From Tupaia tana (taxonomy: Eukaryota > Chordata > Mammalia > Scandentia > Tupaiidae), in contig JAKSZU010000009.1 of the NCBI GenBank assembly GCA_026018925.1, positions 36,136,415 to 36,200,414 on the forward strand: a stretch of DNA of 64,000 nucleotides, in the 5' to 3' direction. The translations under genes were made by a program, and so were the position numbers. Positions 1-12,904 of the stretch are shown piece after piece. Within the stretch, counting starts at the first letter, position 1. Each line of letters begins with the position of its first letter. The notes under the pieces are model-generated. The model saw only the letters and a program-made list of their open reading frames with translations. It ran no database searches and was not told the origin of the DNA.

Positions 1-301
1 TAGATTGAAGGTAGGAGCAATGACTCTATATTCTACATTTTCTTTTTTTTCAGTGTTCAACAAACTATTAACTTTTATTCTGAAATATTTTTAGAAGTAG
101 AAAAATCACAATAATCATGCAAAGAATTCTTGAGTTCTATTCACTCAAATTCACCAATTTTAAATAGTTTGTCTTATTTGCTTGATGCTTCTCTATATAC
201 ATATGATTATTTTGTTCTGAAACATTTGAAGTTATCAAATGTTTATATCATACCCTTTACCCCACTCCCTTTTCTCAATCTTTTATTATGGAAATTTTCT
301 T

Positions 302-568
302 CTTCATTTCTTTTTGAGAGGCTTTTGCTATAGGGCGTGTGTGCTCGCCAGACAGAGAGAGACAGAAAGCGAGAAATCACCCCCCAGGAGGGATGGCCAC
401 GCCGCAATCCCTTCTCCTCCATTCTCCTCTTGGGATCTTGGGCACGCACGCATGCACATGTTGCCTGTCATGAGTTTTAAGCCACTGGGTCCAGGACTCG
501 AACCACGGTCGACTACATGGGAGTCCAGCAACATAGCCATTACACTAACTGCTGGTCCCCCTTCATTT
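302..568 (-). mobile_element. tRNA-derived SINE, long type (A)
   Basis: The copy occupies about 311-560 in reverse orientation. From right to left it shows the tRNA-like head (ACCAGCAGTTAGTGTAATGG, a B box around 500-515), a pyrimidine-rich body and the 3' end CCCTATAGCAAAAGCCTCTC. CTTCATTT flanks it on both sides (302-309 and 561-568) as a short TSD. It sits at the junction with the A-tail of the old L1 that begins at about 566. Confidence 0.88.
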
Positions 569-1227
569 TTTTTTAAGTCAAGTCAAAGACAATACCGTAC
601 GCATTATCATCAGCAGTTAATTTTTCATTTTTGTGTCTAGTTTAATGCAGTTTGTTTTTCCCCAATATCCTCCCTCCCACCCCCTATTACCCCCAAACAC
701 TGTCTCTAGCATCTACAGTTGCTCTCCCTTGCACCCCTGCAATTATACCTTCTAATATTTCAGTTACTGCTATAAAGTGCAGACATTTGGTATATATTGA
801 GCAGAGACATACAATGCCTGTCTTTCATAGTCTAGCTGGCTTCATTCAGCATTAAATCTTCCATATTTGTCTGCTTTCTATCAAATGTCAGGGTCTCATT
901 GTCGAGTTCTCATTATGGCTGAGTAGTATTCCACAGAGAATGTATCCCACATTTTTCAATACACTCATCTGTTGTTGGACATTTGGATTGATTCCATGCC
1001 CTAGCAAGTATAATAATACTGCAATAAACATGTAAAATCTGACTAAAGATTTTCCTATTTTCTGGATAGATACTTAAGAATGGAATTACTGGGTTGTATG
1101 GCAGTTCTATTTGTAGGTGTCTGAGGAACCTCCATATTGTTTTTCACAGTGGTCACACTAATTTACATTCCCATCAACAGTGCAGGAGGGTTCCCTTTTC
1201 ACCACATTCTCACCAGCACTACATATA

Positions 1228-1261
1228 CTATATATAATATGTGTATATATATATATATATT
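1228..1261. repeat. (TA)n microsatellite
   Basis: An alternating TA tract with a few TG steps lies inside the old minus-strand L1, in the ORF2 3' region. Confidence 0.9.
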
Positions 1262-2227
1262 TAAATTTTAGTCATTCTGACTGGGGTGAAGTGCTTTATT
1301 ATTGTGGTTTTGATTTACGTTTTCCTTCTGAGAAGATGTTGGGCATGTTTTCAAATCCTTTTTGGCTGTTTGTATGTCTTTCTTAGAGAATTGTCTGTTC
1401 AGTCATTTGCCCATCTTTTAATTGGATTGATTTTTTTTTTTTTTTTGTAGGTTAGCTTCTTGAGTTCTCTGTAGTTTGTCAGTCCCTTATCTGAGGCATA
1501 GTTTGCAAATATATTCTCCCACTCTGAGGGTTATCTCCTCTATTGTTTCTTTTGCTATTCAGAAGCCTTTTAGCCTAATGTAGTTCCACTTGTCTATTTT
1601 GGGGATTATTGCCTATGCTTTGCGGGTCTTATTTAAGAAGCATTTGCCCACCTGAGGGTCTCCAAGGGTTTCCCCTATGTTCCCCCCACCCAGTAGTTTT
1701 ATAGTTTGAGGTTTATATTTAGATCCTTTATCCATTTTAAGTTGATTTTTGTTAGTGCTGAGAGATAAGGGTCCAGTTTTATCTTTTCTGCAGGTGGATA
1801 TCCAGTTTCCCCAGCACATTTATTGAAGAGATTTTCTTTTCTGTACTGGATTGTTTTGTGTTCTTTGTCAAAGATTATTTGGCTGTATGCTTTGGGGTTT
1901 ATATTTGGGTTCTCATTTCTGTTTCATTGGTCTATCTGCCTGTTTTTGTGTCAATATCAAGCTGTTTTTATTATCACAGCTCTGTAACATGTTCTGAGGT
2001 CAAGAAGTGAGATGCTACCAACTTTGTTCACTTTGCACAGTATTGCTTTGGTAATATGGGGCTTTTTATGATTCCAGACAAATTTTATTATTATTTTTCT
2101 ATTTCTGTGACTCTGGTAGTTTGATTGGAATGGTATTGAATTTTTAGATTAACTTGGGTCAGCTTGGCATTTTGATTATACTAATTCTTCCATCTAGAAA
2201 CATGTAATTTCTTTCCACGGTTTTATA

Positions 2228-2307
2228 TTTCATTGTCAGAAAAGTCAGGCTCATTTTTGCATAGGAAAAACATAGAAAAACATGTCTTGAACTTTCTGAT
2301 GACCCAG
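2228..2307. mobile_element. Mariner-type MITE, copy 1
   Basis: An 80-bp element is flanked by TA on both sides. Its imperfect terminal inverted repeats are CATTGTCAGAAAAGTC on the left and, as reverse complement, CTGGGTCATCAGAAAGTTC on the right. The interior contains GCATAGGAAAAAC. It interrupts the old L1 ORF2 sequence, so it is younger than that L1. The copy at 10828-10895 has the same ends and the same GCATAG.AAAAA core. It is too short to encode a transposase and must have been mobilised in trans. Confidence 0.65.
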
Positions 2308-3836
2308 TATTATTTTCTATTTTTTCTCAGTTTTTCATAATTTTCGTTGTAGAGGTTCTTCACTTATTTGGTTAGGCTTATTCCTAGGTAATTTATAATT
2401 TTGTGGGTATCGTAAGTGGGATTGCATTCTTTACTTCTATCTCAGTTTGTTCATTGTTAGTGTATAAAAATGCTGCAGATTTTTGCCTTTCAATTTTGTA
2501 TCTGGCCACTTTATGAATTTATCACTCCTAGAAGTTTTTTGTGGATTCTTTTGGATTTTTTTGTATACATCACCATATAATCTGTGAGTAGAGATAATTT
2601 CACTTCTTTTCCTATTTGGATGCCTTTTATTTTAGTCTCTTGTCTGATTGCATTGACTAGAACTTCCAGTACTATGTTGAAAAGGGGGGGTGGGGGAGTT
2701 GGCAGCCTTGTCTTGTTCCAATTTTTGTCCTCGTTCAGTATGATGTTAGCTATGGGTTTATGATATACAGCTTTTATTATATTTAAGAATGTCCTTTCTA
2801 TGCCAGTTTTTCTGAGAGGTTTAATCATGATGGGATTTTGTATTTAATCAAGTGCTTTTTCTGCATCAACATGTTCATATGGTTTTTATCTTTCCTTCTG
2901 TTAATGCAATATATTACATTTATTTTTGCATATGTTGAACCATCCTTGCATTTGTGAGATAAAGCCTACCTAGTCACAGTGTATAATCTTTGCAATGTGT
3001 TTTTGGACATGATTTGCTAGTATCTTGTTGAGAACTTTTGCATATGTACTCAGGAATATTAGACTATATAGACTATAGTTTTCTTCTTTCTTTTCTTTCT
3101 TTTCTTTTTTTTTTGGTTATGTCCTTGTCTGTTTGAGGATCAGAATGATGGAGACTTCATGGAATGAATTTGGGAGTGTTCCTTCCTTTGGGTCTTTAGA
3201 AATAGTTTGAGGAGAATCAGGGTTAGTTCTTTCCAAAGTTGTGTAGAATTCAGAAGTAAAGCCATCAGGACCTGGGCTTTTCTTTATTGGGAGACTATTC
3301 ATTACTGATTTAATCTCGTCTATTGTTATGGGTCTATTCGGGCTTTCTATTTCTTCCTTGTTCAATCTTGGTAAACTATATGTGTCTATAAATTTGTTCA
3401 TTTCTTCTCATTTGTTGGCATATAATCACTCATTGTATCCTCTAATGATGTTTTGTATTTCTATTGTGTCTGTTGTAATATAGTTTGTTTCATTGATAAT
3501 TTGTTTTATCTGGTCCCTTTCTCTCTTCTTCTTAGCCTATCTAATTATTTGTCAATTTCGTTTCTCTTTTAAAAGAACCATCTTTTGATTTCATTTATTT
3601 TCTGTATAGTTTTTTTATTCTCTATTTCATTTATTTCTGCTTGAATATTTATTATTTCTTTTCTCCTGGTAGTTCTTTTTGGGTTTTATTGTTGTTATTC
3701 CAATTCCCTGAGTTGTGTTGTCAGGTTTTCTATTTGTCACTTTTCTTTTTATATTTTTCCTTGCTGTCACTAGTTGCTATGAACTTCTTTCTTATGACTA
3801 CTTTTGTTGTGCACCATAGGTTATTAAAACTTGTTT

Positions 3837-3928
3837 GGGACCAGCAGTTGGCCTGGTGGTTAAGGGGCTGGACATGCCCACATGGCTTACCATGGTTTGA
3901 ATCCCAGACCTGGTGTCTTGCTTTCTCA

Positions 3929-3982
<54 letters not shown>

Positions 3983-4035
3983 CCCTCTCTTGTCAAAATA
4001 AGATAATGAAATAATTTATTTATTAAATGATTCTT
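3837..4035 (+). mobile_element. tRNA-derived SINE, short type (B)
   Basis: The head GGGACCAGCAGTTGGCCTGG and a B box (GGTTTGAATCC) are followed directly by CTTGCTTTCTCACTTTCTC, a long (CT)n and (TG)n tract, GTCAAAATAAGATAATG and an A-rich tail. Unlike type A it lacks the middle region with the C6/G6 hairpin. The flanks AAAACTTGTTT and AAACTTACTTGTTT look like a degraded TSD. It interrupts the old L1 ORF2. Confidence 0.85.
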
Positions 4036-6429
4036 TAAAAACAAACTTACTTGTTTGTTATCATTGGTTTCTATGAACCTTTTGATTTCAGTCTTAATTT
4101 CTTCAGTGGTGGTAAAGTCATTCAGAAATAGATTGTTAAGTTTCCACCTGTCTGTACACTTTTGAGGGTTCATTCCGTAGTTGATTTCATGTTTGTTTCC
4201 ATTGTGGTCAGAAAAGACGCTGGATATAGTTTCTATACATTTGATTTGTGAAGGCTTGCCTTGTGCCCTGTCACATGGTTGATCTTTGAAAATGTTCCAT
4301 GTAAGGGTGAGAAAAATGTAGGTTTTGTAGGTTATTGGGTGGAAAGTTATGTGGATATCTATTTAGTCTATTTGATTTATGGTATCATTTAGATTTTATA
4401 TCTTTCTGTCTAGATCATCTCTCCAGAGGAGTCAGTGGGGTGTTGAGATCCCCAGCAATTATTGTTCTGCAGTCTCTCTCTCCTTTTAGGTCTAATAGTT
4501 TCTCTTTTACCTGTTCTAGAGTTTTAGTGTAGGGTGAGTAGATATTTATAAGTGTTATGTCTTCTTGGTGAACAGTCCTTCAGATACTATGTAGTATTCT
4601 TTTTCTCTTCTTAAAGTTTTTGTCTTAAAGTCTATCTTGTCTAATATCAGTATCACAACTTTAATTTTTTTATTTCCATTTGCATAGAATATTTTCTCCA
4701 GCCCTTCACTTTTAGTCTACATATGTCTTTACCAATGAAGTGTGTTTCTTGTAAGCAGCATATAGATGGCTTCTTTTATTTTTTTTAATCCATTCTGCCA
4801 GTCTGTATCTTTTGATAAGGTAATTTAATTCATTAACATTCACATTATTATTGATATTTGTGGGCTTATCCTTGCCAGTTTGTTATCCATTTATTGGTTG
4901 TTTTTTGTTCTCTTATTTTTGTTTCTCTCTTTTTAGTTTTCCAGATGTAATACTCCCTTCAATACTTCTTACAGAGCTGATCTACTATTGGTGAATTCTT
5001 TCAGTTTTTGTTTATCTAAACATGATTTTATTTATTCTTCCCATTCAAAGGTAATCTTGCCAGGTATAGTATTCTTGGTTAAAATTGTTTTTCCTTTATA
5101 GTTTTGAATATGCCTTCCCATTTTTTTCTTGCCTACATTGTTGTAGTTGAGAGGTCTGATGTTAATGTACTAGTTTAACCTTTGTATGTAACTTGACATT
5201 TCTCTTTCTATTTTTGAAATATTTATTTGTCTTTGATTTTTACCAATCTGGCTATTATGTGCTAGAGGTAAGATCTTTTCATGTTGATTCTGTTTGGAGT
5301 TCTTTTTTATTTCTTGGGTCTGAATTTCTCCATGTTTCTCTAGATTTGGAAAATTTCAAATAGCATGTCATGAAAGAGATCTATATCTTTACTTTTTGTA
5401 CCTTCTGGAATACCTATTATATGGATATTTGGGTGTTTAATGATGTCTAGAATTTCCTGTGTGTTATCTTTATTTTTTGGTTATTTTTTCACTCTTTTTG
5501 GTGCCTTTGTCTATGTTGGAGATTTTGTCTTCAAGGTCAGAAATTATTTCTTCTGAATGGTCTAATCTGCTGTTAGTGCTGTCAAGGGAGATTTCAATTT
5601 CTTTTATTATATTATTCATTTTGAGAAATTCTGTTTGATTCTTTTTTAGGGTATCTATCTCTTTATGAAATTCCTTTTTCATGTCCTGGAATGACTTTCT
5701 CATTTCCTGGAAATAATTGTCAGTTTTCTCTTGCATTTCATTGAGTTTTGCCACAATGCATGTTTGGAATTCTTTTTATGACATTTCTGTGGATTCATTT
5801 GTGCTCTCCACCATTGGTGAGGGCCTACTGCACTCACCTAAGGGAGAGTTACTCTCTTGTTTTCTCATGGTTTTTTTTTTTTTTTGGTTTCTACTGTTTT
5901 TTTATCATCTGATGCAGTGTTCATTTCTTCTTATTTTCTTCTTATTTATTGGAGTAGATTCTGTAGTATTGGAGGAGGGACTATCACCTGTAGATCCCAG
6001 GTGTGTTCCTATTAGAGGGTTGTGTCTCCCAGATCAGAGTGATAAAACTCATACAGGTAGATGCAGGTGCTTGGTTTCCCTACCAACATTTCAACTCCTG
6101 ATGAAGTGAGAACAAGACAGAGATATAGCTTAGTGAAGAGAATCAAGTTGTACACTGTGTGTCATAAGTTCTACAGATACATCCAAGGAGTAAAGGTGCA
6201 TTCATGAGAAGTGGCCCTGCTGGGACCAGGCTCAAGTCTCCTGGTGGATGAGTGGGACACAGGCAGTGGGCAATGCCAGGAAGATGGAATGCCACAAGTT
6301 CCAAAGACAAACTCAGGAGGTGAGAGTGTACTCAACAGAGACAAGAGAGTTCTTAAAAATGTGGATTTAACTGTTTATGGAATACCCTTGGTAGAAAAAT
6401 ACTGGACATGGTGATAGAATGAACTCTTC

Positions 6430-7119
6430 TTGGGCCCATCTTAAATGGCTGGTCTACTGTAAGACTTTCACATTTATTTATCTAGGGGAGGAATCAAAGA
6501 ATAGGATCCAGCCTGAGCAGATTTTCTGGGATAATTAGAAAAATTCCAGCCAAAAATGTCACCTCCCTATTATGCATTGTTTTATTCTTTGTGTTAGAGA
6601 TAAGGGATAATATATGGCTAATTTGTAAATTCTATGATAGTGAATAACCCTGTAAAAGGAAATCAGATCTTTATTCTTATTTATCAAATCTCTCACATAT
6701 TCACTCAACACATGAATTTTAAGCCTAACTGAATTTGGTTAACATAAGAACATTGGACAAATTTTCCTGGAGGGATACACCAAGTCACATCCATTGATTG
6801 GTTGATATATGCTACCATTCCTAGTTACTTATGTCATCTAAGATATTTTAAAAACCTCTGAATATAAGGCCCAAGTTAAACAAGTATTTATAAATATCAA
6901 GTATGATGGTAATGGTAGTAGGAGTGGCAGCCCACCTTTGTTAATGCTTTTCTGCAACTAAAGCCATTAGTTGAGACTTAGATTTGGAACTTTCCATTAA
7001 AAAAATATAATAGTAGATGCTAAGCTTCTTTCCATGTTTTCTCGTGTAAAATCATTATAGAATAGCAAAGAATAATCACAAACATTGTGACCAGCACTGA
7101 ATACTCAGGCAGGAATTTC
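6430..7119. other. Unassigned, no gene seen
   Basis: AT-rich sequence without a long open frame, a recognisable repeat or conserved motifs. The leftmost part could still be 5'UTR of the old L1. Confidence 0.4.
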
Positions 7120-7420
7120 AAAGATGGTAGCTATTGGGACCAGCAGTTAGTGTAATGGCTATGTCACTGGACTCCCATGTAGTGGACTGCGGTTCAAGTC
7201 CCAGACCCGGTGGCTTAAACTCATGCCAGGTACATGTGTGTGCATGCCCAAGATCCAGAGAGGAGAATGGAGGAGAAGGGATGGCAGCGTGGCCATCCCC
7301 CCTTGGGGGGTGATTTTTTGCTTTCTATCTCTTTGTCTCTTTCTGTCTTTCTGGCAAGTGCACGCGCCCTATAGCAAAACCTCTCCAAAAAATAAAATAA
7401 ATAAATAAAAGATGGTAGCT
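7120..7420 (+). mobile_element. tRNA-derived SINE, type A, with TSD
   Basis: A full-length copy at 7135-7407 carries an A box (TTAGTGTAATGG), a B box (GGTTCAAGTCC), the conserved C6/G6 inverted repeat near 7298-7312, the 3' end CCCTATAGCAAAACCTCTCC and an (AAAT)n tail. A 13-bp TSD, AAAGATGGTAGCT, lies at 7120-7132 and 7408-7420. Confidence 0.95.
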
Positions 7421-7689
7421 GCCAAATTCCTGGTAATCTTGTGGTTTCAGTAGTCTCTATTTTTGCATAGTGAAGAGATAAATCAGAGAAAGAATGGCTC
7501 TGACCCCTGACAATTAACCAATAGGAGGCTGGTACTGAAGGAATTTTTCTTAAGAGTAACCTCAAATCAAGAAAGTATATAGCAGCAAGCATGAAGGAGT
7601 CTAAAAAAAAAATAAAAAACATCTAGAGGCCTATAAGGTCATGTCTTTGTGCTCATATAGTGTTTGGCTAACAGATTGGGCAGATGGAA

Positions 7690-7790
7690 AGTATTCAGCA
7701 TTTGGAAGCAGTAAGATCTGTATTTGAATTCACATCTGTTCATAATATCTTGAGCAAGTTAATTCATTAAAATTTTTAATAACACCTATC
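7690..7790 (+). repeat. MIR fragment
   Basis: TTTGGAAGCAGTAAGATCTG, then GTATTTGAATTC and TTGAGCAAGTTAATTCATT, follow the MIR core layout (tRNA-like B box, then the GGGCAAGTTACTTAA motif). It is strongly diverged. Confidence 0.55.
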
Positions 7791-7865
7791 ATTTATTGAG
7801 TGCTTTCTGTATATGGCAAATACTTTTCTAGTTGCTATATTTTTAAAAGTTTTAAAAACTATTTT

Positions 7866-8995
7866 AATTTCTTTTATACATTCAATCATTATATATCGTT
7901 ACAGCTTGTTAAGTGAATTTATCCAACATGAATGCACTTCACATCAGTCCAGTTGAAGGTACTATATACATCATTAACCTATAATCATCCATTTCTGTAT
8001 CTCATAAATGTCTTGCTCTCTCTATATTTTCCCCTTTATTCCTTCCCTCACCCTCTATTCCTTCTCCCACTCTCTGCCCACACTGTCTTCAGAATCTGTA
8101 ACCTTGTTCCTTTTTTGTATATCCTCTAATATTTCAGTTTCTGCCATAGAGTGCAGACAGTAGGTATATATTAAGTGGAGACATGCAGTGTCTCTCTTTC
8201 ATAGCGTGGCTTATTTCACTCAGCAGTAAATCTTCCGTATTCAAACACTTTCCATCAAATTCCAGGATCTTCTTGTTTTCGTTTGTTTGTTTTTAATGGC
8301 TCAGTAGTATTCCACAGAGTATATGTACCACACTTTTTCAACCCATTTATCTGTTCATGGACATTTGGGATGGTTCCATGTCTTAGTAATTGTGAATAAT
8401 GCCACAGTAAACATAGATGTACAAGCATTGTTCTGACTAAGCATTCTCATATCCTTTGGGTAGATACCCAAGAGTAGAATTGGTGGATAGTATAGTAGTT
8501 CTATTTGTAGATCTTTGAGGAACCCCCATATTGTTCTCCACAATAGCTGGACTAATTTACATTCCCACCAGCAGTGTGGGAGAGTTCCCTTCTCACCACA
8601 ACCTCCCCAGCACTTACCATTTTTTTTTTTTTGGAGAGGTTTTTGCTATAGGGCGCGTGCATTCGCCAGACAGACAGAGAGAGACAGAGAGATAGAAAGC
8701 AATAAATTACCCTCCAGGGAGGATGGCCATGCCACAATCCCTTCTTCTCCCTTCTCCTCTCGGGATCTTGGTCATGCACGCACACACGCCCGGCGTGTGA
8801 GTTTTAAGCCACTGAGTCTGGGATGCGAACTGCAGTCGACTACAGGGGAGTCCAGCAACATAGCCATTACACTAACTGCTGGTCCCTCATTTTGTTTTAT
8901 TCTTAGCCATTCTGACAGGAGTTAGGTGGTATCTCATTGTGATTTTGATTTGCATCTCCCTATGACAAGGGATGTTGAGCATTTTTTCATATCTA
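7866..8995 (-). mobile_element. 5'-truncated L1, 3' end, split by a SINE
   Basis: The reverse-complement L1 3'UTR starts at CATTCAATCATTATATATCG and continues into the ORF2 C-terminal region (GGAATTCTACTCTTGGGTATC type block, read in reverse, near 8450-8490). It resumes after the SINE at 8620-8886 with TTAGCCATTCTGACAGGAGT and ends near 8995. It is non-coding. Confidence 0.85.
8620..8886 (-). mobile_element. tRNA-derived SINE, type A
   Basis: A 13-nt T run is followed by GGAGAGGTTTTTGCTATAGG, the body, and a head ending CTGCTGGTCCC. It is inserted into the L1 3' fragment at a TTTT-rich site, leaving L1 sequence continuous on either side. Confidence 0.93.
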
Positions 8996-9019
8996 GTTGG
9001 TTTGAAAGTATTATTTTAC

Positions 9020-9290
9020 TCAATCATTTCACCAACCCTGTCTGGTAGGTACTAAAGGTAATCCCATTTTATGCCTAGAGAAACTGAGACACAAAGATAT
9101 TAATAACTTGATTAATGTCATATAGCAAGTAAACAATGGAAATGGAATTAGAACCCAGGTCTGCTAGACTTCAGAACCATTATTTCAAAAGCTTCCTCTC
9201 TGGGTCTTCATTTCCTCATCGATAAATTAAAAATGATATAACTACCTTTCTAACACACAGGTTATTGTAGAATACTAGGGAGCCAGTATG
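9020..9290. repeat. Two MIR-like fragments, head to head
   Basis: About 9020-9185 reads as reverse MIR (GGTAGGTACTAAAGG, GAGAAACTGAGACACAAAG, ACCCAGGTCTG). About 9190-9290 reads as forward MIR (GGTCTTCATTTCCTCATC and following). Both are old and diverged. Confidence 0.6.
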
Positions 9291-9948
9291 TGTGTGAAAT
9301 TACTGTGTATCTGTATAAAATTATTGTATTATTCAAATTAAAACCATTTTTGTCCCAATATTAGTACTTAGTATTTTTTTCTATGTATACTTCAGTATGT
9401 AATACATTCCCTACTGTTATTCAGCAACCACGTTTGAGTAATTAATATGAGTAAAATACTGGTCTAGGTACTGTTAGACATGCAAAATGAAAGTCATGGT
9501 TCCTGCTTTCAAAGACTTACCATCTAACTGAGAAGATAAGTCAAATAACAATACCTAGTTGTCATTTGATTAATAACAGAATATCACCCAAAAAAAGATG
9601 TGCAATATCAATTTTCAGAAAATGATTTTCTGGGGAAAAATAAATTAATATGATTTGTCAGAACCTTGAAAAGTCTCCATTAAACGTGTGTGTGTGATGT
9701 CTTTTTATCTGTTAGTTTATTGATTGTAGTGATTTCTTTGCTACAGTTCAACATAATCATATGTTAGCTCTCTGATCTAAACAGAATACAGTATTCACAA
9801 GGAATATATAGTGAACAAGGTGAGCGATCCCAGTAGAATTAAAAATAGTGTCTGGAAAGTGGGCACTGCTCGAGGAGACAAATTTTAGGAATGAGTTAAG
9901 GTTGATTAAAAAAAAACTATGCTCAGATCTTAGAGCTTTTTCTATTTA

Positions 9949-9952
<4 letters not shown>

Positions 9953-9996
<44 letters not shown>

Positions 9997-10007
9997 TACA
10001 TACATAC
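9953..10007. repeat. (TA)n microsatellite with CATA variants
   Basis: A perfect TA alternation of about 36 bp passes into ACACATATATACATACATAC. Confidence 0.95.
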
Positions 10008-10235
10008 TTGAAAAACAAGTTCAAACCATTATAAAACATGATCTTTGTAATCAAAAAGTACATGAGGGCTATCTCTAAAAGTACAAGGATGGTTATATTT
10101 TCATTTATTAGAATTTAAATTTTTAAAATTTTTACATTTTTCCACAAACATATACTTTACATATCAAAAAAATTTAACTCATACTCCATAGTTCTTGGCA
10201 GTTAATAAACAACTTTCAAAATTTCAAAATACTGA

Positions 10236-10515
10236 GGGACCAGCAGTTAGCGTAATGGCTATGTCGCTGGACTCCCATGTAGTTGAACACAGTTCAAGTC
10301 CCGGACCCGGCGGCTTAAACTCACATTAGGCATGTGTGCATGCGTGCCCAAGATCCCGAGAGGAGAATGGAGGAGAAAGGATTGTAGTGTGGCCATTCCC
10401 TTCCTGGAGGGTGATTTCTTGCTTTCTGTCTCTCTGTCTCTCTGTCTTTCTGGTGAGCACACGTACCCTATAGCAAAAACCTCTCCAAAAAAAAAAAAAA
10501 AAAGAAAGAAAGAAA
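10236..10515 (+). mobile_element. tRNA-derived SINE, type A
   Basis: The start GGGACCAGCAGTTAGCGTAA, a B box GTTCAAGTCC, the body, the end CCCTATAGCAAAAACCTCTC and an A-tail with (GAAA) steps are all present. The 3' inverted repeat has decayed to TTCCCTTCCTGGAGGG. I saw no clean TSD. Confidence 0.93.
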
Positions 10516-10827
10516 AAAATTAATTTTAAAGATAATGTTCAAAATATTTTTATAATTTTGTGTAATTTTGTTTGTGACTCTATAACAACAGGAACAGTAT
10601 GGTTTTAAATATTTTTGAGAAAATATTTACATGTCAGCTACTCAAATTGTTGAAAACCAAATGCCCAGCACACTAGTCACACATAAACCTTCTCAATTCA
10701 GCCCTGCCCAAGTATTCTGTGATATACCATCTGCTAGCAAGGATCAGTCTCTTTTTCTTCCTTCAAAGTCTTTCTCAAAATAATTTTTTACATTAATCAA
10801 ACAAGGAAATATTGTTTGATTATAATA

Positions 10828-10895
10828 TTGGGTTGTCAGAAAAGTCATGATGTATGTTAGCATAGAAAAAATACATCATGATTCTTCCAACAATG
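10828..10895. mobile_element. Mariner-type MITE, copy 2
   Basis: A 68-bp near-palindrome is flanked by TA (10826-10827 and 10896-10897). The left arm is TTGGGTTGTCAGAAAAGTCA; the right arm as reverse complement is CATTGTTGGAAGAATCATG. The inner part of the arms, CATGATGTAT against ATACATCATG, pairs perfectly around GTTAGCATAGAAAAA. It shares its end and core with 2228-2307. Confidence 0.65.
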
Positions 10896-10984
10896 TAATA
10901 ACATCAGTTTTATGCAGGTTAAAATCACATTAGATTAAATTACACCTACTTGATTACTGTTTGGTGACGTTCATAAAAATGAAA

Positions 10985-11250
10985 TGGGGTGCTAGCGGTG
11001 GCATAGTGGTTAAGGTGCTGAACTCCAACATGGCCAACCACAGTTTAAGTCCTGGACCTGGTGACTTGAAAATCATGCCAAGTGCGTGTGTGTATTCTCA
11101 AAATCCCAGGAGGAAAATGGAGGAAAAGGACTTGTAATATGGCCATCTCCCCCAGGGGGTAATTTTTCACTTTCTCTCTTTCTCTGTGCCTCTCTGATGA
11201 GTGCATGCACTCTATGCGGAAAAAAAAAAATCCCTTAAAAAAATTAAATG
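10985..11250 (+). mobile_element. Older tRNA-derived SINE, type A-like
   Basis: The head GGGGTGCTAGCGGTGGCATA is more like type B (GTGGTTAAGG in the A box), but it has the full type A body with the C/G hairpin and a CTCTATGCGGAAAA 3' end. Flanks AAAATGAAATGG and AAATTAAATGG suggest a degraded TSD. It appears to be an older subfamily bridging the two types. Confidence 0.8.
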
Positions 11251-12904
11251 GATTCTGAGTACTGCTTTTCTATTTCTCCCACTAAGAACAGTTCAAATTT
11301 CTGGAAATTTTATGTAAAACAAACATAAGAAGGTGCTAAAAAGTTTACAGAAGAAGACAGCCTGACTAGAGAACTCAGAATCTGAAGAAAAACACAGTGG
11401 TGAAGTTTTGTTTTTGCCTCATGTATACTAGACTAGGTGCTAGAGAAACTGACAACCCAAAAATGCCAAGTGCAGATATAAACAACCGTAAGCAAAGCCT
11501 GTTCTCTCTATCCAGATGACCAGGAAAAGAACAGCTTAGCAAAACAGAAAAGACTTAAACAATAACTTCTTCTCTCCAATAAAACACCATAAAATAAATA
11601 GCCCTACCTTTACCCTCATCAGCAAAGGCTGAGGAAATGCCGAGGGTAACACCTTCATTTTACTCTAATGAGATGCCCTTCCTCTTCCTCATTGGGGTGG
11701 TATCAGAAGAGGTCTAGTGAATAGTGACTTTACTGTCCAGGAATAAGGCCCTACTCCATCATGTCAGTGGAGGCCATGTTGGAATCCACAACTACTACTC
11801 CACCCAGCAATATCACACAGTCTTTTCTCCAGCATATCAATAGAGGCTAAGTATAAAACCTATAATTCAACCACTATTTGGCAGTAATGAGTTGAAACCC
11901 ATCTTCCTCTAACTAGTATACTGCCAAAGGACGTCTGTTAAAATAGAAAACTCAACTTTGTTCTGACATCGCAAAACCTATAGAATTCAATAAAATATCA
12001 TTCATTATACCAGGAACTAGGAAAAGCTCAATTTGAGTGAGAAGAGACAACTGATAGATGCCAACAAGATGATAGAGGTATTAAAATTTTCTGAAAGGAT
12101 TATAAAGCAGCCATTGTACAAAATTTTCAATAAATAGTTACAAATATTCTTGAATAAATGGAAAAATAGAAAATATCAGTAAGTAAATAGAAGATATTAA
12201 AAACCAGAGGAAATTTTAGAATTCAATTACATAATAAAAAATGAAACAGAACAGAATCTCAATGAATTGGCTGAACAGCAGAATGGAGGGAATGAAGGAA
12301 AAAAAAATAATGAACTTGAAGTAGAACAATAGAATCTTAATGGATAAAATGCACTGGAAAGAAAATGAACAGTTTCATGGATAGGAGAGACTGTAACAAG
12401 ATATTCATGTCACATCATGGCTGAAAAATTTCCAAAGTTAGTGAAAGACAAAAACCACAAAATGCTAGAAGCTAAGCAAATCTCATAAAAGGATAAACCT
12501 AAGGAAATCCATACCAAGAAGTATCATATTGTTAGTTCTCAAAACTAAGGCAAAAAATCTTGAAAACAGTAAAAGAGAAATAATATCTTACCTATGAAGG
12601 GATGCCAATTCAAATGAAATGCGGATGATTACTCATCAGAAACCAGAGGCCACAACATTTTTTATGTGCTAAAAGAAAGTCACAGAAAACTCAAATTCTA
12701 TAACCAGCATAAATGCCCATCAAAAATGAAGAGGAATTTAAAATGTTCTCAAATTATGAGAATTTGTTGTCAGTCATGAAATACTGGCATATGCAATAGA
12801 CCTTGTTTCTCCCTCTTAAAGTTTCTATGTTATTTTTGATGGTTGATGCAAAAATTACACTGCTTGATGTGTCGCTATATGTAGATAAAATTTTTTAAAA
12901 GAAT

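Larger units (their letters stand above)
566..6110 (-). mobile_element. Old LINE-1, nearly complete but decayed
   Basis: Read on the minus strand, this is a LINE-1 with 3'UTR at about 570-900, ORF2 at about 900-5000 and ORF1 at about 5150-5990. Recognisable decayed peptides include an RT palm segment (2511-2828), the block with [14 protein letters not shown] (3117-3401) and the ORF1 coiled coil (5470-5754, starting MAKLNEMQEKTDNYFQEMRK). All reading frames are broken by many stops and frameshifts, so it is long dead. It is interrupted by a MITE (2228-2307) and a short SINE (3837-4035). The 5' limit is uncertain; sequence to about 6430 may be its 5'UTR. Confidence 0.88.

Noticed and set aside
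3730..4173. 147-codon frame across a SINE in the old L1
   Set aside because: It joins L1 ORF2 antisense sequence with a (GA)n-encoded RE repeat from the SINE; no independent gene.
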